Below, in pieces: positions 8,780 through 20,095 of a stretch of 64,000 bases of DNA (position 1 is its first letter; each line of letters opens with the position of its first letter). Location of the stretch: contig NZ_JACJTT010000010.1 in the NCBI RefSeq assembly GCF_014698825.1, positions 1 to 64,000 on the forward strand, written 5' to 3'. The translations under genes and the position numbers were made by a program. The DNA is from Richelia sinica FACHB-800 (GTDB lineage: Bacteria > Cyanobacteriota > Cyanobacteriia > Cyanobacteriales > Nostocaceae). The notes under the pieces were generated by a model that did not search any database, was not told the DNA's origin, and was given only the letters and a program-made list of their open reading frames with translations.

Positions 8780-10066
8780 ATGAATATTGCAGTGGTGGGG
8801 TTAAGCCATAAAACAGCCCCAGTTGAAGTTAGAGAAAAATTAAGTATTCCCGAACCTCAAACCGAGAGTGCGATCGCTCATCTCATTAGTTATCCTCATA
8901 TTGATGAAGTTTCTATCCTCAGCACCTGTAACCGGCTGGAAATTTACATTGTGAGTAGCGAAACTCATCAGGGTGTGCAGGAAGTAACTCAGTTTCTTTC
9001 TGAACACAGCAAAATTCCCGTCACTGCTTTAAGACAGCATCTGTTTACGTTGTTACATAGCGATGCTGTCATGCACGTTATGCGTGTAGCCGCCGGCTTA
9101 GATAGTCTGGTTTTGGGTGAAGGTCAAATCTTGGCCCAGGTCAAAAATACCCACAAACTCGGCCAGCAATACAGCGGCATCAAAACCATTTTGAATCGAT
9201 TATTTAAACAAGCAATTACAGCCGGTAAACGGGTACGTACAGAAACTAGTATTGGTACTGGTGCGGTTTCCATCAGTTCTGCGGCTGTGGAGTTAGCCCA
9301 AATCAAAGTAGAAAATTTAGCCCCCTATCGAGTAGCAATTTTGGGCGCTGGTAAGATGTCCAGATTGCTAGTCCAACACCTCATTTCTAAGGGTGCAACC
9401 CAAATTACCATTGTTAACCGTTCTCTGCCACGGGCAGAAGAATTAGCCAAGTTATTCCCAGAACAGCCTATCCAAATCCATCTCATGTCTGAGATGATGA
9501 ATGTGGTAGCCAATAGTGATTTGGTCTTTACCAGCACCTCTGCAACTGAGCCAATTCTTGACCGTGCCAAGTTAGAACAGGTGTTAGCACCCACTCACTC
9601 ACTGATGTTATTTGACATTTCTGTGCCCCGAAATGTGGATGCAGATGTCAACGACCTACCCAACGTCCAAGCCTTTAATGTAGACGATTTAAAGGCGGTT
9701 GTAGCTCAAAATTATGAAAGCCGTCGGAAAATGGCCCAGGAAGCAGAAAGGCTATTAGATGAAGAAGTAGAAGCCTTTGATGTGTGGTGGCGTAGTTTGG
9801 AAACTGTTTCTACTATCAGTTCCCTAAGAAATAAAATCGAAACCATTCGCGAACAAGAATTAGAAAAAGCTTTGTCGCGCTTAGGTTCAGAATTTGCCGA
9901 AAGACATCAAGAAGTAATTGAAGCGTTAACCAGGGGGATAGTTAACAAAATTCTCCATGATCCCATGGTGCAGTTACGGGCCCAACAGGATGTAGAAGCC
10001 AGACAACGCTGTATGCAAACTCTACAAATGTTATTTAATTTAGATGCTGGCGGTCAGTTTAGTTAA
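8780..10066 (+). CDS. hemA: Glutamyl-tRNA reductase
   Basis: A 428-residue enzyme that reduces glutamyl-tRNA(Glu) to glutamate-1-semialdehyde, the committed step to 5-aminolevulinate, haem and chlorophyll. The N-terminus [19 protein letters not shown], catalytic Cys50 in [19 protein letters not shown], the NADPH-binding LGAGKMS and the C-terminal dimerisation helix are all present. Length and domain order are standard. It is codirectional with glpX, and no RNA regulator is visible in the 130-base leader. Confidence 0.97.
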   Translation: MNIAVVGLSHKTAPVEVREKLSIPEPQTESAIAHLISYPHIDEVSILSTCNRLEIYIVSSETHQGVQEVTQFLSEHSKIPVTALRQHLFTLLHSDAVMHVMRVAAGLDSLVLGEGQILAQVKNTHKLGQQYSGIKTILNRLFKQAITAGKRVRTETSIGTGAVSISSAAVELAQIKVENLAPYRVAILGAGKMSRLLVQHLISKGATQITIVNRSLPRAEELAKLFPEQPIQIHLMSEMMNVVANSDLVFTSTSATEPILDRAKLEQVLAPTHSLMLFDISVPRNVDADVNDLPNVQAFNVDDLKAVVAQNYESRRKMAQEAERLLDEEVEAFDVWWRSLETVSTISSLRNKIETIREQELEKALSRLGSEFAERHQEVIEALTRGIVNKILHDPMVQLRAQQDVEARQRCMQTLQMLFNLDAGGQFS

Positions 10067-10099
10067 CTGAAACGTTCATCTATAGCAGGTGACAGAGGA

Positions 10100-10212
10100 A
10101 GAAGACAGGAGTTACAGAAGTTACAGAAGTTACAGAATAATTCATACCATTACTGTTTAATTCTTGAATTTTTAAACTCCTGTTCGCGCAGCGTGGCGCA
10201 GCCATACTGCTG
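10100..10212. repeat. Composite dispersed repeat, copy 1
   Basis: Tandem GTTACAGAA units are followed by a TTTAAA-containing segment and the GC-rich core GTTCGCGCAGCGTGGCGCAG. The same modules recur, in either orientation, near 35.4, 39.0, 41.3, 46.3 and 55.6 kb. The remaining bases up to 10353 hold no gene. Confidence 0.75.
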
Positions 10213-10353
10213 TAGTTAATGTCCTAACTGCCTTGTCTACGGTTATCTTGACACCACAATTGATGATAGGGGCAAACAAACCCCACTCCTATACTCTATC
10301 TGTAGTAGATATTGAAGACGGAGAGGGGTTTTATACTATCTAGCAACTGAAAA

Positions 10354-11901
10354 TCAAGAGAATTTAGTTAAAAAGCCCAAAATCTTTTTAGTTCTCGGAG
10401 TTAACAATGTCCGACGGTAAGCATCAGCAGCTTTCTTGATTGCTTCTGCTTGGGTGGGGTAAGGGTGAATCACACTACTGAGTTTACTTAAACCGATTTG
10501 ATGGACAATGGCTGTGGTGATTTCGGAAATCATTTCCCCTGCATGACTGGCCACTATTGTGGCACCCAAAATTTGATCCGTACCTTTTTTGTGGAGAATC
10601 TTTAAAAATCCTGATTCCTCACTATCAGCGATCGCTCGATCTACACTAGTAAAAGGTATCTTGATTGTCTCGACCTCAATTCCCTGTTTTTGCGCGTCCT
10701 CTGCATATATACCTACATGGGCAATTTCAGGGTCAGTATATGTCACCCAAGGCATCACTAACTTACTGAGTCTATCTTTTCCTAAACCCCAAGGTGCAAA
10801 TAAAGCATTTTTAATCACTATTCTTGCGGCTGCATCTGCTGCGTGGGTAAATTTCCAATTCATGCAGACATCCCCTGCGGCAAAAATCTTTGGGTTGGTG
10901 GTTTGTAAATAATCATTCACTTTCACACCTTCTTTGAGGTCATATTCCACTCCCACCGCTTCTAAATTCAAATTTTCCACGTTGGGTACACGTCCTGCAC
11001 CAACTAAAATTTCGTCCACTGTCACTGAATCTCGATGACCATTAACAGAAAAATACAGTCGTTTTCCTTCCGTCACAGTCACGACTTCTTCTAATTTGCA
11101 ATTTAAAACAACACGAATACCTTCTTTAATGAGTACCTTTTGTAAAACTTCTGCCGCTTCCCGGTCTTCTTTATTTAAAATGTGGGAACTACTATGAAAT
11201 AAAACCACTTCTGCACCCAAACGTCGGAAAGCCTGTGCCAATTCGCAACCAATGGGGCCTCCGCCAATTACAGCTAAACTTTCCGGTTTTTGAATCAGAG
11301 AAAAAACTGTTTCATTAGTTAAATAACCTACCTGTTCAATCCCTGTGATTTGGGGTTTTACAGGTCTAGCACCAGTAGCAATTACAGCTTTTTTAAACTT
11401 GATATTTGTATCTTCTACTTGCAGAGTATTTTTACTTGTAAATCGACCATTGCCAAAGAAAACATCGACACCCAATTTTTTAAATCTAGCTGCGGAATCG
11501 TGGGGACTAATACCTGCGCGAATTTGTCGCATTCTTGCCATGACTGAAGCGAAATCTACCACCACATTTTTGTTAACATTTAAACCTAAATTTTGTGCCT
11601 TCCAAATTTCCCCAATCACACGGGAAGAACGGATAATTGATTTAGAAGGAATACAACCAACATTTAAGCAGTCTCCCCCCAGGAGATGCTTTTCAATTAA
11701 TGCTACTTTTAACCCTAAATCTAACCCCGCAGCACCTGCGGCTACTACTAAACCTGCTGTACCTGCACCAATCACTACTAAATCATAATTATCCGCAGGT
11801 TGGGGATTAACCCAATTTACTGGATGAACATTAGCAATCAATTTTTGATTATACTCATCCATTGGGCGAATAATGATTCTCTCAGTTTCGGCATTAGACA
11901 T
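10354..11901 (-). CDS. Mercuric-reductase-like pyridine nucleotide-disulphide oxidoreductase
   Basis: A 515-residue flavoprotein of the dihydrolipoamide dehydrogenase/mercuric reductase class. It has the FAD site GAGTAG (45-50), the redox motif GGDCLNVGCIPSK with C78 and C83, a second Rossmann motif GGGPIGCELAQ, and C-terminal HPYPTQAEA. There is no N-terminal heavy-metal domain and no C-terminal cysteine pair, so true mercury reduction is unlikely. About 35 residues precede the FAD fold. It is the last gene of a four-gene minus-strand unit with two TVP38/TMEM64 membrane proteins and a glycosyltransferase, which suggests a membrane-linked redox role. The substrate is unknown. Confidence 0.85.
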   Translation of the reverse strand: MSNAETERIIIRPMDEYNQKLIANVHPVNWVNPQPADNYDLVVIGAGTAGLVVAAGAAGLDLGLKVALIEKHLLGGDCLNVGCIPSKSIIRSSRVIGEIWKAQNLGLNVNKNVVVDFASVMARMRQIRAGISPHDSAARFKKLGVDVFFGNGRFTSKNTLQVEDTNIKFKKAVIATGARPVKPQITGIEQVGYLTNETVFSLIQKPESLAVIGGGPIGCELAQAFRRLGAEVVLFHSSSHILNKEDREAAEVLQKVLIKEGIRVVLNCKLEEVVTVTEGKRLYFSVNGHRDSVTVDEILVGAGRVPNVENLNLEAVGVEYDLKEGVKVNDYLQTTNPKIFAAGDVCMNWKFTHAADAAARIVIKNALFAPWGLGKDRLSKLVMPWVTYTDPEIAHVGIYAEDAQKQGIEVETIKIPFTSVDRAIADSEESGFLKILHKKGTDQILGATIVASHAGEMISEITTAIVHQIGLSKLSSVIHPYPTQAEAIKKAADAYRRTLLTPRTKKILGFLTKFS

Positions 11902-12006
11902 TGGTGCGACCTCGAAAGGAAACCCTTGTAGAGAAATTATATTCTACTTTGAATTTTGACTTTTGACTTGCTGTTGTGGATTTAAAATGCACAACAGCTT
12001 ACTACC

Positions 12007-12762
12007 CTACAACCCTTCAGCATCTAAAGCTTTTTTTGCTAATTTAGTAATATAAATTGTTACCAAGACAGTAGCTACAAAACCAAATATTTTCATGGCT
12101 AATTGAATACTAGAATTACCGGATGGAGTGGCAGTGTCTAGCATCGCTAAACTGGTAGCAAGAGAACCAATGTAAACATACATAATTGTACCAGGAATCA
12201 TACCGATAGAGCCAATCACATAATCTGAGAAAGACACCCCTGTAATTCCAAAAGCATAATTTAATAAATTAAAGGGAAAAATTGGTGACAGTCTTGTTAA
12301 TAAAACAATTTTTAAACCTGCATTCCCCACAGCTTGGTCAATGGCCGCAAATTTTTTGTTACCAGATATTTTTTTAACTACCCAGTCTCTCGCTAAATAA
12401 CGTCCCACTAAAAAAGCTGCGGTTGCACCTAAGGTCGCACCAATAAAGACGTAAACCGACCCTAAACCCACATCAAAAATCACTCCTGCACCCAATGTGA
12501 GGAGGGAACCAGGCAAAAAGGCTACTGTAGCAATGATATACACTAAAATAAAAGCGATCGCCCCAATTGCACCTTGACTATCAATCCACTGTAAAACTTG
12601 TTTTAACCAGATTTGTGGATTAATTTCTGTAAAATCAATGGTGGTTTCGGCTAAAGCTGTTTCCTGTGTCCATATACAAGCAATTACTACTGCTAACGAT
12701 AAACAGATAAATAACCGCCATTTTTTTGGAAATATATTTGGAAATATATGATGACTAATCAT
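12007..12762 (-). CDS. TVP38/TMEM64 family inner-membrane protein (DedA-like)
   Basis: A 251-residue polytopic membrane protein. It has an N-terminal hydrophobic segment, the conserved FLPGSLLTLGAG, a GATLGATAAFLVGRYLARDWV segment, and LTRLSPIFPFNLLNYAFG, all hallmarks of the SNARE-associated/VTT domain now linked to lipid scrambling. Its ATG overlaps the stop of the upstream paralogue by eight bases (12755-12762), so translation is probably coupled. It is the second of two tandem paralogues. Confidence 0.88.
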   Translation of the reverse strand: MISHHIFPNIFPKKWRLFICLSLAVVIACIWTQETALAETTIDFTEINPQIWLKQVLQWIDSQGAIGAIAFILVYIIATVAFLPGSLLTLGAGVIFDVGLGSVYVFIGATLGATAAFLVGRYLARDWVVKKISGNKKFAAIDQAVGNAGLKIVLLTRLSPIFPFNLLNYAFGITGVSFSDYVIGSIGMIPGTIMYVYIGSLATSLAMLDTATPSGNSSIQLAMKIFGFVATVLVTIYITKLAKKALDAEGL

Positions 12763-13519
12763 TGCGTTTAGAACTATTCGCTAATGTCGCTAATTCGTTG
12801 TTAGATATTTTTGTATTGATGGCTTTCTGAGCAATTTTAGTTATATATATGGTCACTACTAATGTTGCTAAAAAGCCAATAATTTTAATAAACAGCTGGA
12901 AAATTTTTGTCTCTGAATATTGAGATTCATTGGCTAAATCTAACATAGAAATATTATTGACCAGGGAACCCATATAAACATACAACAACGTCCCCGGAAT
13001 GATACCAAAAGAACCTAAAACATAATCTTTTAGGGATACTTGAGTAACTCCAAAGGCATAATTTAATAAATTGAAGGGAAAAACTGGCGAAAGTCTTGTT
13101 AATAAAACTATTTTCCATCCTGCCTGGGCAACTGCTGCATCAATGGCTTGAAATCTAGGATGTTTTTCTAGCTGTTTATTAACCCAATCCCTTGATAGAT
13201 AACGACCAATTAAGAAGGCACAGATAGCACCAAGAACAGCGGCAATAAATACATAAATTGAACCCCAAAATAACCCAAATAAAAAACCTCCTTTCAAGGT
13301 CATAATGGAGCCAGGAATAAATAAAATTGTGGCGATATTGTAGCAGAAAATAAAAACAATTGGAGCAAATTTACCTAAACTTTGTATCCAGAGAATAGAT
13401 TGATTAGCATGTTCTAAAACCTGCCAGTTTCTACTAACTATGAGGGCGATGACCACAAAACAACTTAAACAAATTAATTTGATGATTTTGTTTAAGCGTA
13501 ATTGATAATTTGGTGGCAT
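12755..13519 (-). CDS. TVP38/TMEM64 family inner-membrane protein (DedA-like), paralogue
   Basis: A 254-residue VTT-domain membrane protein that is a tandem paralogue of the next gene. It shares LLTRLSPVFPFNLLNYAFGV, FLIGRYLSRDWV and PGTLLYVYMGSL, and has a C-terminal membrane helix ending in VVTIYITKIAQKA. I chose the ATG at 13519 over an in-frame TTG at 13531. Two such genes next to a disulphide oxidoreductase is a recurring arrangement in cyanobacteria, from memory. Confidence 0.87.
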   Translation of the reverse strand: MPPNYQLRLNKIIKLICLSCFVVIALIVSRNWQVLEHANQSILWIQSLGKFAPIVFIFCYNIATILFIPGSIMTLKGGFLFGLFWGSIYVFIAAVLGAICAFLIGRYLSRDWVNKQLEKHPRFQAIDAAVAQAGWKIVLLTRLSPVFPFNLLNYAFGVTQVSLKDYVLGSFGIIPGTLLYVYMGSLVNNISMLDLANESQYSETKIFQLFIKIIGFLATLVVTIYITKIAQKAINTKISNNELATLANSSKRND

Positions 13520-13551
13520 AGATTTGACCAAAAATAGTTATCAATTTTTAG

Positions 13552-14244
13552 TTATTGACGATACCAAGCGCGAATTCGTTCGGGTGCAATTCCCAGTAAA
13601 TAACCAATAATCACAATTTGATTGATCAGGGTCGTTCGGAAAATACCCTTTTTTAACCACCGACGAGCCGAAGTCATGACAGGAACAGGAACAATAGTAA
13701 TTTTACCGCGTTTTTTCAAGCGTTGCATCAGTTCAAAATCTTCCATAATTGGCAATTCTGGAAACTTGCCAATTTCCATAAACATGGATTTAGTCAAAAA
13801 GATACCTTGATCACCGTAGGGTAGCTGCCAAAGGAGCGATCGCCATTTTACTCCCCATTCTACCAACCGCAAACCCCACTGGGGTGCATCAATTGCCAAT
13901 GTAAATGCACCAGCAACCACTCCCGGTTGTTGTAGTGCAGCGCGAATAAACGTCTCAAAATCAGGGGGCAATTTAGTATCCGCGTGGAGAAATAACAAAA
14001 TATCACCACTCGCTACTGCTGCACCTATATTCATCTGTACAGCGCGACCGGGAGGAGAAGAAATAACAGTTACATTTAATGCTTTAGCTAGATTGACAGT
14101 ATTATCTTGAGACCCACCATCAACCAAAATTATTTCTAAATTGGCACTAGATTGGATACCAGATATTACTCTGGCAATATTTTTTTCTTCATTCCAAGTA
14201 GGAATGATAATCGAAATTCGACAATATGTCAAGCCTGCAAGCAT
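13552..14244 (-). CDS. Family 2 glycosyltransferase, TIGR04283-like
   Basis: A 230-residue GT-A-fold glycosyltransferase. The sequence shows ISIIIPTWNEEKNIA, DGGSQDNT, the nucleotide-sugar segment LLFLHADTKLP, GDQGIFLTKSMF and PIMEDFELMQRLKKRG. This combination matches the TIGR04283 family, sometimes annotated as arsenosugar-biosynthesis glycosyltransferase. No ArsS-type radical SAM gene is nearby, so the arsenosugar link cannot be supported here. It is the first gene of the four-gene unit running to 10354; its stop lies 32 bases before the next start. Confidence 0.82.
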   Translation of the reverse strand: MLAGLTYCRISIIIPTWNEEKNIARVISGIQSSANLEIILVDGGSQDNTVNLAKALNVTVISSPPGRAVQMNIGAAVASGDILLFLHADTKLPPDFETFIRAALQQPGVVAGAFTLAIDAPQWGLRLVEWGVKWRSLLWQLPYGDQGIFLTKSMFMEIGKFPELPIMEDFELMQRLKKRGKITIVPVPVMTSARRWLKKGIFRTTLINQIVIIGYLLGIAPERIRAWYRQ

Positions 14245-14535
14245 TTTATCAAAATTGAATCAAATGAAAATGATTATCGACGATAAAAATATAACTCTAA
14301 ACCATAAATAATACTCGAAATATTTCGTCTCACATCATTAGTAATTTTCTATAGATTTAGAAATTCTCTCTAGTTATTTATATCTACTTCATATTACTTG
14401 CCCTTTGTTTGAAGACCTAGTAAAAACACTACTTACTCTATTGTGGGTAGTCGCACTCTTACGTAAGATAAACGACAACAGAAAATAGAAAAAAGCGCAT
14501 ACAAAGTTACGAACCGAGTCAAGGAGTAAAAGAGA

Positions 14536-15282
<747 letters not shown>

Positions 15283-15349
15283 TACCGCAACACTTGAAAA
15301 GCTTGTGTTAGATTTCTAAGACTTTCTGTAGATTCGGAATAAATTTTAT

Positions 15350-16207
15350 TTACTTACCGTTACAAGTGAAAACTTGTAGCGTTTTTCTATTTATTCCAAT
15401 ATAGATGATTGATATAAATATCAATTCTTCTGAGTTTCTAAACAATATTTTTCCCACATTTGCTGATATTTTTCTTTCAAAGATGACATCGAGACATTGT
15501 TGGTAATGTGCGATCGCTTGTGCTAATTTTCCGGTAGTTCGCAGGGCGTTTGCTAGGTTATAATGGAATTCGGTATCATGTGGACTCAGTGCTAGAGCCT
15601 GTTGATAATGTGCGATCGCTTCCTCACATCTATTATTTTTGATCAGCGCATTACCCAGACTATTGTGAAAAGACGCATTTTTCGGACTTAAAGCAATGGA
15701 TGTTTGTAAATAAGAAATTGCAGATTCTATTTGTCCTAAATCTTGAAAAATTACTCCTAATAGAGCATGGCATTCTGGCAGATGAGGATTGATTTGTATC
15801 GCTTTTTGATAGGCTTTAGCTGCCGCTGCTAAATTTCCTTGCAACCGTAAACCATGACCGAGATTTACATAACCATCTACCTTGTCTGGTTGTAAAGCGA
15901 TAGATTTTTGACTATAAATAATTCCTTGATCAATATTGCCCCGTTTTATCTCTATAGCCGCTAAATATATATATACTTCTACTATATTGGCATTGATAGC
16001 TAAAATCTTTTCATAAATCTCAATAGCTGCTAGAAAATTTTCTTGGGTTTGATAAATTACACCTAATACAAACATGGCGTGAACATGTTCAGGTTGTACC
16101 TGCAAAATCTGCTGACATAATTCCTTAGCTGCTGCTAATTCTCCCAGTTTTTAGTGCGTAAAAACATTAGTTAATTTCTGATCAATTTCTGATTGATGAT
16201 TATCCAT
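15350..16207 (-). pseudogene. Broken TPR-repeat protein
   Basis: An ATG at 16207 opens MDNHQSEIDQKLTNVFTH, then codon 19 is TAA (16153-16151). The same frame continues at once with KLGELAAAKELCQQIL and about six TPR units (for example SIALQPDKVDGYVNLGHGL and YQKAIQINPHLPECHALLGV). A single C-to-T change in a CAA codon would explain the stop. Near 15480 the frame also seems to slip: another frame encodes SSLKEKYQQMWEKYCLETQKN with a stop at 15421, which looks like the natural tail. The open part from the ATG at 16105 could still make a 251-residue TPR protein by restarting. Confidence 0.65.
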
Positions 16208-16515
16208 AAAATTTTATACTAGTAGTAGTTACATAGCTACAACTGTTGCCAATGTTATGAGGCACAAAATCATCTACGTTTAATTCTTATTGCTTGTACC
16301 TCACGGGAATGGAAATTGCTATAAATAGCAGAAAATTGGCTAAATATTCAGATTTGATCAAATTTTACTACCATATTCAGGATTTACAGTGAAGCCTCAT
16401 GGATCAGTTTGATGCTGGTGTGAACTGTATTAACAGGCAACTAATGAATTATCAACAGGTATCCCAGCCATCAATTACAGTAAGCTATTTTAGTGCGTGT
16501 CTTCAAAAATCTACG

Positions 16516-17751
16516 ATGGCTACTGTTAACGACAACTATCTAAAACTAAAAGCTGGTTATCTATTCCCGGAAATTGCTAGAAGGGTGAATGCTTTTGCAC
16601 AAGCTAACCCCGATGCGAAAATCATCCGCTTGGGTATTGGTGATGTTACTGAACCCTTGCCAGAAGCTTGCCGGACTGCCATGATTAAAGCAGTAGAAGA
16701 TATGGGCGATCGCTCTAGCTTCAAAGGATATGGCCCAGAACAAGGTTATGCTTGGTTGCGGGAAAAAATCGCCGCGCAGGATTTCCAAGCCAGAGGAGCA
16801 GCAGTAGACGCAGATGAAATCTTCATTTCTGACGGTTCTAAATGCGATACAGGCAACATTTTAGAGATTTTTGGCAAAAATAACACCATCGCCGTTACCG
16901 ACCCCGTATATCCCGTTTACGTCGATACTAACGTTATGGCAGGTAACACCGGGGATGCTAACGAAAAAGGCGAATATGCAGGTTTAGTTTATCTTCCTGT
17001 CACCGCAGAAAACAACTTCACCGCAGAAATTCCTGCCCAAAAAGTTGATTTAATCTATCTTTGCTTCCCCAATAACCCCACCGGTGCAACCGCAACCAAA
17101 GAACATTTACAAGAGTGGGTGAATTACGCGAAAGCCAATGGTTCCATCATCTTCTTTGATGCTGCTTACGAAGCTTTTATTACAGACCCCACTATTCCCC
17201 ATTCTATCTATGAAATTGAAGGCGCTAGAGATTGTGCCATTGAGTTTCGTTCTTTCTCCAAAAACGCAGGTTTCACCGGTACTCGCTGTGCGCTAACAGT
17301 GGTTCCCAAAACCCTGACAGCAAAAGCTGCTGATGGTTCCAATGTAGAACTTTGGAAACTCTGGAACCGTCGTCAGTCCACCAAATTTAACGGTGTTTCC
17401 TACATTGTCCAACGAGGTGCAGAAGCAGTTTACTCACCAGAAGGACAAGCACAAACCAAAGCTTTGGTAAGTTTCTATTTAGAAAATGCCAAAATTATCC
17501 GTGAACAACTCACCAACGCAGGTTTATCAGTTTACGGTGGAGTGAATGCACCTTACGTCTGGGTGAAAACTCCCAATGGTTTATCTAGCTGGGAATTTTT
17601 CGATAAGTTATTACAAACCGTCAATGTTGTAGGAACTCCCGGTTCCGGTTTTGGTGCTGCGGGTGAAGGTTATTTCCGCATTTCTGCCTTTAACAGTCGG
17701 GAAAATGTGGAAGAAGCAATGAAACGCATCACTGAGAAGTTTAAGGTTTAG
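16516..17751 (+). CDS. dapL: LL-diaminopimelate aminotransferase
   Basis: A 411-residue PLP enzyme that converts tetrahydrodipicolinate directly to LL-diaminopimelate for lysine and peptidoglycan synthesis, the route used by cyanobacteria and plants. Evidence includes [20 protein letters not shown] at the start, [23 protein letters not shown] and the PLP lysine in [14 protein letters not shown]. The ATG at 16516 gives the family length; an upstream in-frame ATG at 16399 would add 39 residues unlike the family. The gene is alone and ends in a strong terminator. Confidence 0.95.
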   Translation: MATVNDNYLKLKAGYLFPEIARRVNAFAQANPDAKIIRLGIGDVTEPLPEACRTAMIKAVEDMGDRSSFKGYGPEQGYAWLREKIAAQDFQARGAAVDADEIFISDGSKCDTGNILEIFGKNNTIAVTDPVYPVYVDTNVMAGNTGDANEKGEYAGLVYLPVTAENNFTAEIPAQKVDLIYLCFPNNPTGATATKEHLQEWVNYAKANGSIIFFDAAYEAFITDPTIPHSIYEIEGARDCAIEFRSFSKNAGFTGTRCALTVVPKTLTAKAADGSNVELWKLWNRRQSTKFNGVSYIVQRGAEAVYSPEGQAQTKALVSFYLENAKIIREQLTNAGLSVYGGVNAPYVWVKTPNGLSSWEFFDKLLQTVNVVGTPGSGFGAAGEGYFRISAFNSRENVEEAMKRITEKFKV

Positions 17752-17778
17752 TAGGTTTTAAAAACCTTTAAAATCTCA

Positions 17779-17808
17779 TGGTGGGCAATGCCCACCTTAA
17801 TTTTTTTA
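17779..17808 (+). terminator. Rho-independent terminator after dapL
   Basis: The stem GGTGGGC (17780-17786), an AAT loop and GCCCACC (17790-17796) are followed by TTAATTTTTTT. The palindrome resembles a widespread cyanobacterial REP-like sequence, so the terminator may have been recruited from a repeat. Confidence 0.8.
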
Positions 17809-17829
17809 GACTTTATACTATTGATACTG

Positions 17830-19710
17830 CTACACTAGGATTTTACTAACTATGCGATCGCGTCCCTGTTTTTTTCCTTCATAGAGTGCTTGGTCTGCGA
17901 TTCTGATCAATTTATCCACTGGATGATTCTGAAGAGGAATACAAGTAGCAATTCCCATAGTTAAAGTTATATGGTTAGTAACTTGGGAATATTCATGTCT
18001 AATATTGATTTGATGAATTTCCCCACGAATTATATTAGCAATGTGTGCTGCTGCTTCTGTACTCGTGTTACTAAGTAAAATTGCAAATTCTTCTCCACCA
18101 TAACGCGCGACTAAATCACTTGAACGTTTTACATGCTGACGGATAGCTTGTGCAATTTGGATTAAACAAATATCACCCATTGGATGACCATAGTTGTCAT
18201 TGTAAGCTTTAAATTCATCAACATCGCATAGAATTAAAGACAGAGGTTGTTGATTGCGAGTACACCTTTGCCATTCTTTAATTAATACTTCATCGAAATG
18301 ACGACGGTTAGCAATTTGTGTTAAACCATCCAGTAAAGCTTGTTCTTGAAGTTGTATTTCGAGTTGTTTACGAGCAGTTATATCCATAAACAATAAACCT
18401 ACTCGCTCAGGATAATGATTGGTATTAAAAATCGGAAAATAGGAAACTAGCCAAGTAGGTGGAGTTTGATTTTTGTTGATGATTTTACCAGTTAATTCTT
18501 GATTTAATAAAGGTTGTTTAGTTTTAATTACGGTCTGGTAACTTACTTCTATTTCTTGCGCTAAATCTGGGATAATCTCTCTCACTGTCTTACCGAAATG
18601 GTCAGCGATAGAGACACCAGTAATTTCTGCTAATATTTCATTAACTCGGATAAATTGGATTTGATTATCCAGAATTGCCATACCGATAGCAGCAGAGGAG
18701 AAGAACCCATCAAGTTGAGCTTCACTTTGTTGTAAAGCGGTTGTTCTTTCTATCACTTGTTGTTCTAAATTTGCTAGTGTGTTTTTTAAAGATAATTGAG
18801 CATTTTTTCTTTCATCAATTACCGCAGATAACACCAAAGATGTTAAAGAAAAAACTGCTGTAAAAGATTGCAACATAATCAGTGAGTCATGGTTTGTATA
18901 CTTGGCAAAGGAACCGTATCCTTTAACAGTGGCAAAAATTGCAAATAAAGAAACTAAACTCACTAAAAAACTGGCAGGAAATTTTCCTAATCTCAAGACA
19001 GTCCAAATTAAAATTGGTAAAAATAAGTATTCCAAATTATAATTACTTATAAAGCCGACCCAAATAATACCCACGATAAAACTTAATATTAAAGTAATTT
19101 CTCCAATCATGGATTTGTATTTGTGCCAACGAAAAGTAGGTAATAATAGTAGAAATGGCGTAAATAGTAAATGAGCTAATGCACTAGCCAACCACCAATT
19201 GAGCCAGCAAATATAATAACTACTCCCAGGAATAGTACCCATTAAATAGGAAGCTGTAACACCCATGAAAGCTGATATCGTTGGTGAAATAATTGCGGCA
19301 ACTATAAATATACAAACTGTATCTACTCGATTAAATATGGTTTTAGCAGGAGCAAATCTTTGGAATATCTTTTTACTAATTAATGGTTGCAAACAATTAC
19401 TCGCTGCACAAATTAAGTTGAGTAAAATCAAGTTAAAGGTAGATAAAGGTGGTTCTAATGTTGATAATGTGTCTACTAAAGCCAAGATAGAACCGATAAT
19501 AATACCCGGAAATACCTGTATATCAAATAAAAATACTGCGGCTAATGTCATCCCAGACGAAAACCACACAGAGGCAACTCCACCTGGTAAAGATGAAAAT
19601 TTTAAACTAATTTGTACACAAATATAGTAGGCGATCGCTAGCAACAGATTAATAATTAAAAATCTGAAAGCTCTTTTAAAAAACAACCACTTCCCTTGGT
19701 TAAGTAGCAT
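17830..19710 (-). CDS. Diguanylate cyclase with MASE1 membrane sensor and PAS domain
   Basis: A 626-residue signalling enzyme predicted to make cyclic di-GMP. Residues 1-290 hold about eight membrane helices with the MASE1 motif LPGGVASVWFSSGMTLAAVFLF. A short coiled segment and a PAS/PAC domain (about 325-450) follow, then a GGDEF domain with the active-site motif GGEEF at 538-542. An RxxD inhibitory site (RSSD, 529-532) lies exactly five residues before it, so product feedback inhibition is expected. No EAL domain is present. It is a single gene, tail to tail with dapL. Confidence 0.9.
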   Translation of the reverse strand: MLLNQGKWLFFKRAFRFLIINLLLAIAYYICVQISLKFSSLPGGVASVWFSSGMTLAAVFLFDIQVFPGIIIGSILALVDTLSTLEPPLSTFNLILLNLICAASNCLQPLISKKIFQRFAPAKTIFNRVDTVCIFIVAAIISPTISAFMGVTASYLMGTIPGSSYYICWLNWWLASALAHLLFTPFLLLLPTFRWHKYKSMIGEITLILSFIVGIIWVGFISNYNLEYLFLPILIWTVLRLGKFPASFLVSLVSLFAIFATVKGYGSFAKYTNHDSLIMLQSFTAVFSLTSLVLSAVIDERKNAQLSLKNTLANLEQQVIERTTALQQSEAQLDGFFSSAAIGMAILDNQIQFIRVNEILAEITGVSIADHFGKTVREIIPDLAQEIEVSYQTVIKTKQPLLNQELTGKIINKNQTPPTWLVSYFPIFNTNHYPERVGLLFMDITARKQLEIQLQEQALLDGLTQIANRRHFDEVLIKEWQRCTRNQQPLSLILCDVDEFKAYNDNYGHPMGDICLIQIAQAIRQHVKRSSDLVARYGGEEFAILLSNTSTEAAAHIANIIRGEIHQINIRHEYSQVTNHITLTMGIATCIPLQNHPVDKLIRIADQALYEGKKQGRDRIVSKILV

Positions 19711-20095
19711 GATTTATATTTAAAATAATTGCTTAACTTGCAGGGAATACACTATCCTTAAAAACTAAGAAATTTCATAAATATTTATTATCAAGGCTAA
19801 AATGTGTAGCCTTGGCATAAATTGATTTCCTGTTTATTAGTCCAAAATATAAAAATATACCTTGGATGGCTAGTGATACCATTGCTGGTTGATATTAATA
19901 ATTGACCCTGACTGAATATAATCACTAAATATCACAGAGCTAACCTGCTCAAAAGAGTGATATCACGACATATGAGTTTTCACTGTTCGTGAGTAAAATC
20001 GCAGAGAAATAAATGAAGAAAGCTTTTATTGTGTAAACTGAAGACAAATTTATGATGAAATAGTATAGTATTTAATCTTTTTTTTCAACTAAAAG
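19711..20095. other. 385-base divergent intergenic region
   Basis: It holds a perfect 8-bp hairpin (CAAGGCTA at 19792-19799 with TAGCCTTG at 19807-19814) without a T tract, and a palindrome GTGATATCAC at 19957-19966 that shares the TGATATCA core with the site upstream of CP12. No coding sequence is evident. It must contain promoters for both the diguanylate cyclase and the thymidylate synthase genes. Confidence 0.5.

Noticed and set aside
10354..11901. True mercuric reductase
   Set aside because: There is no N-terminal metal-binding domain and no C-terminal vicinal cysteine pair, and no other mer gene is nearby.
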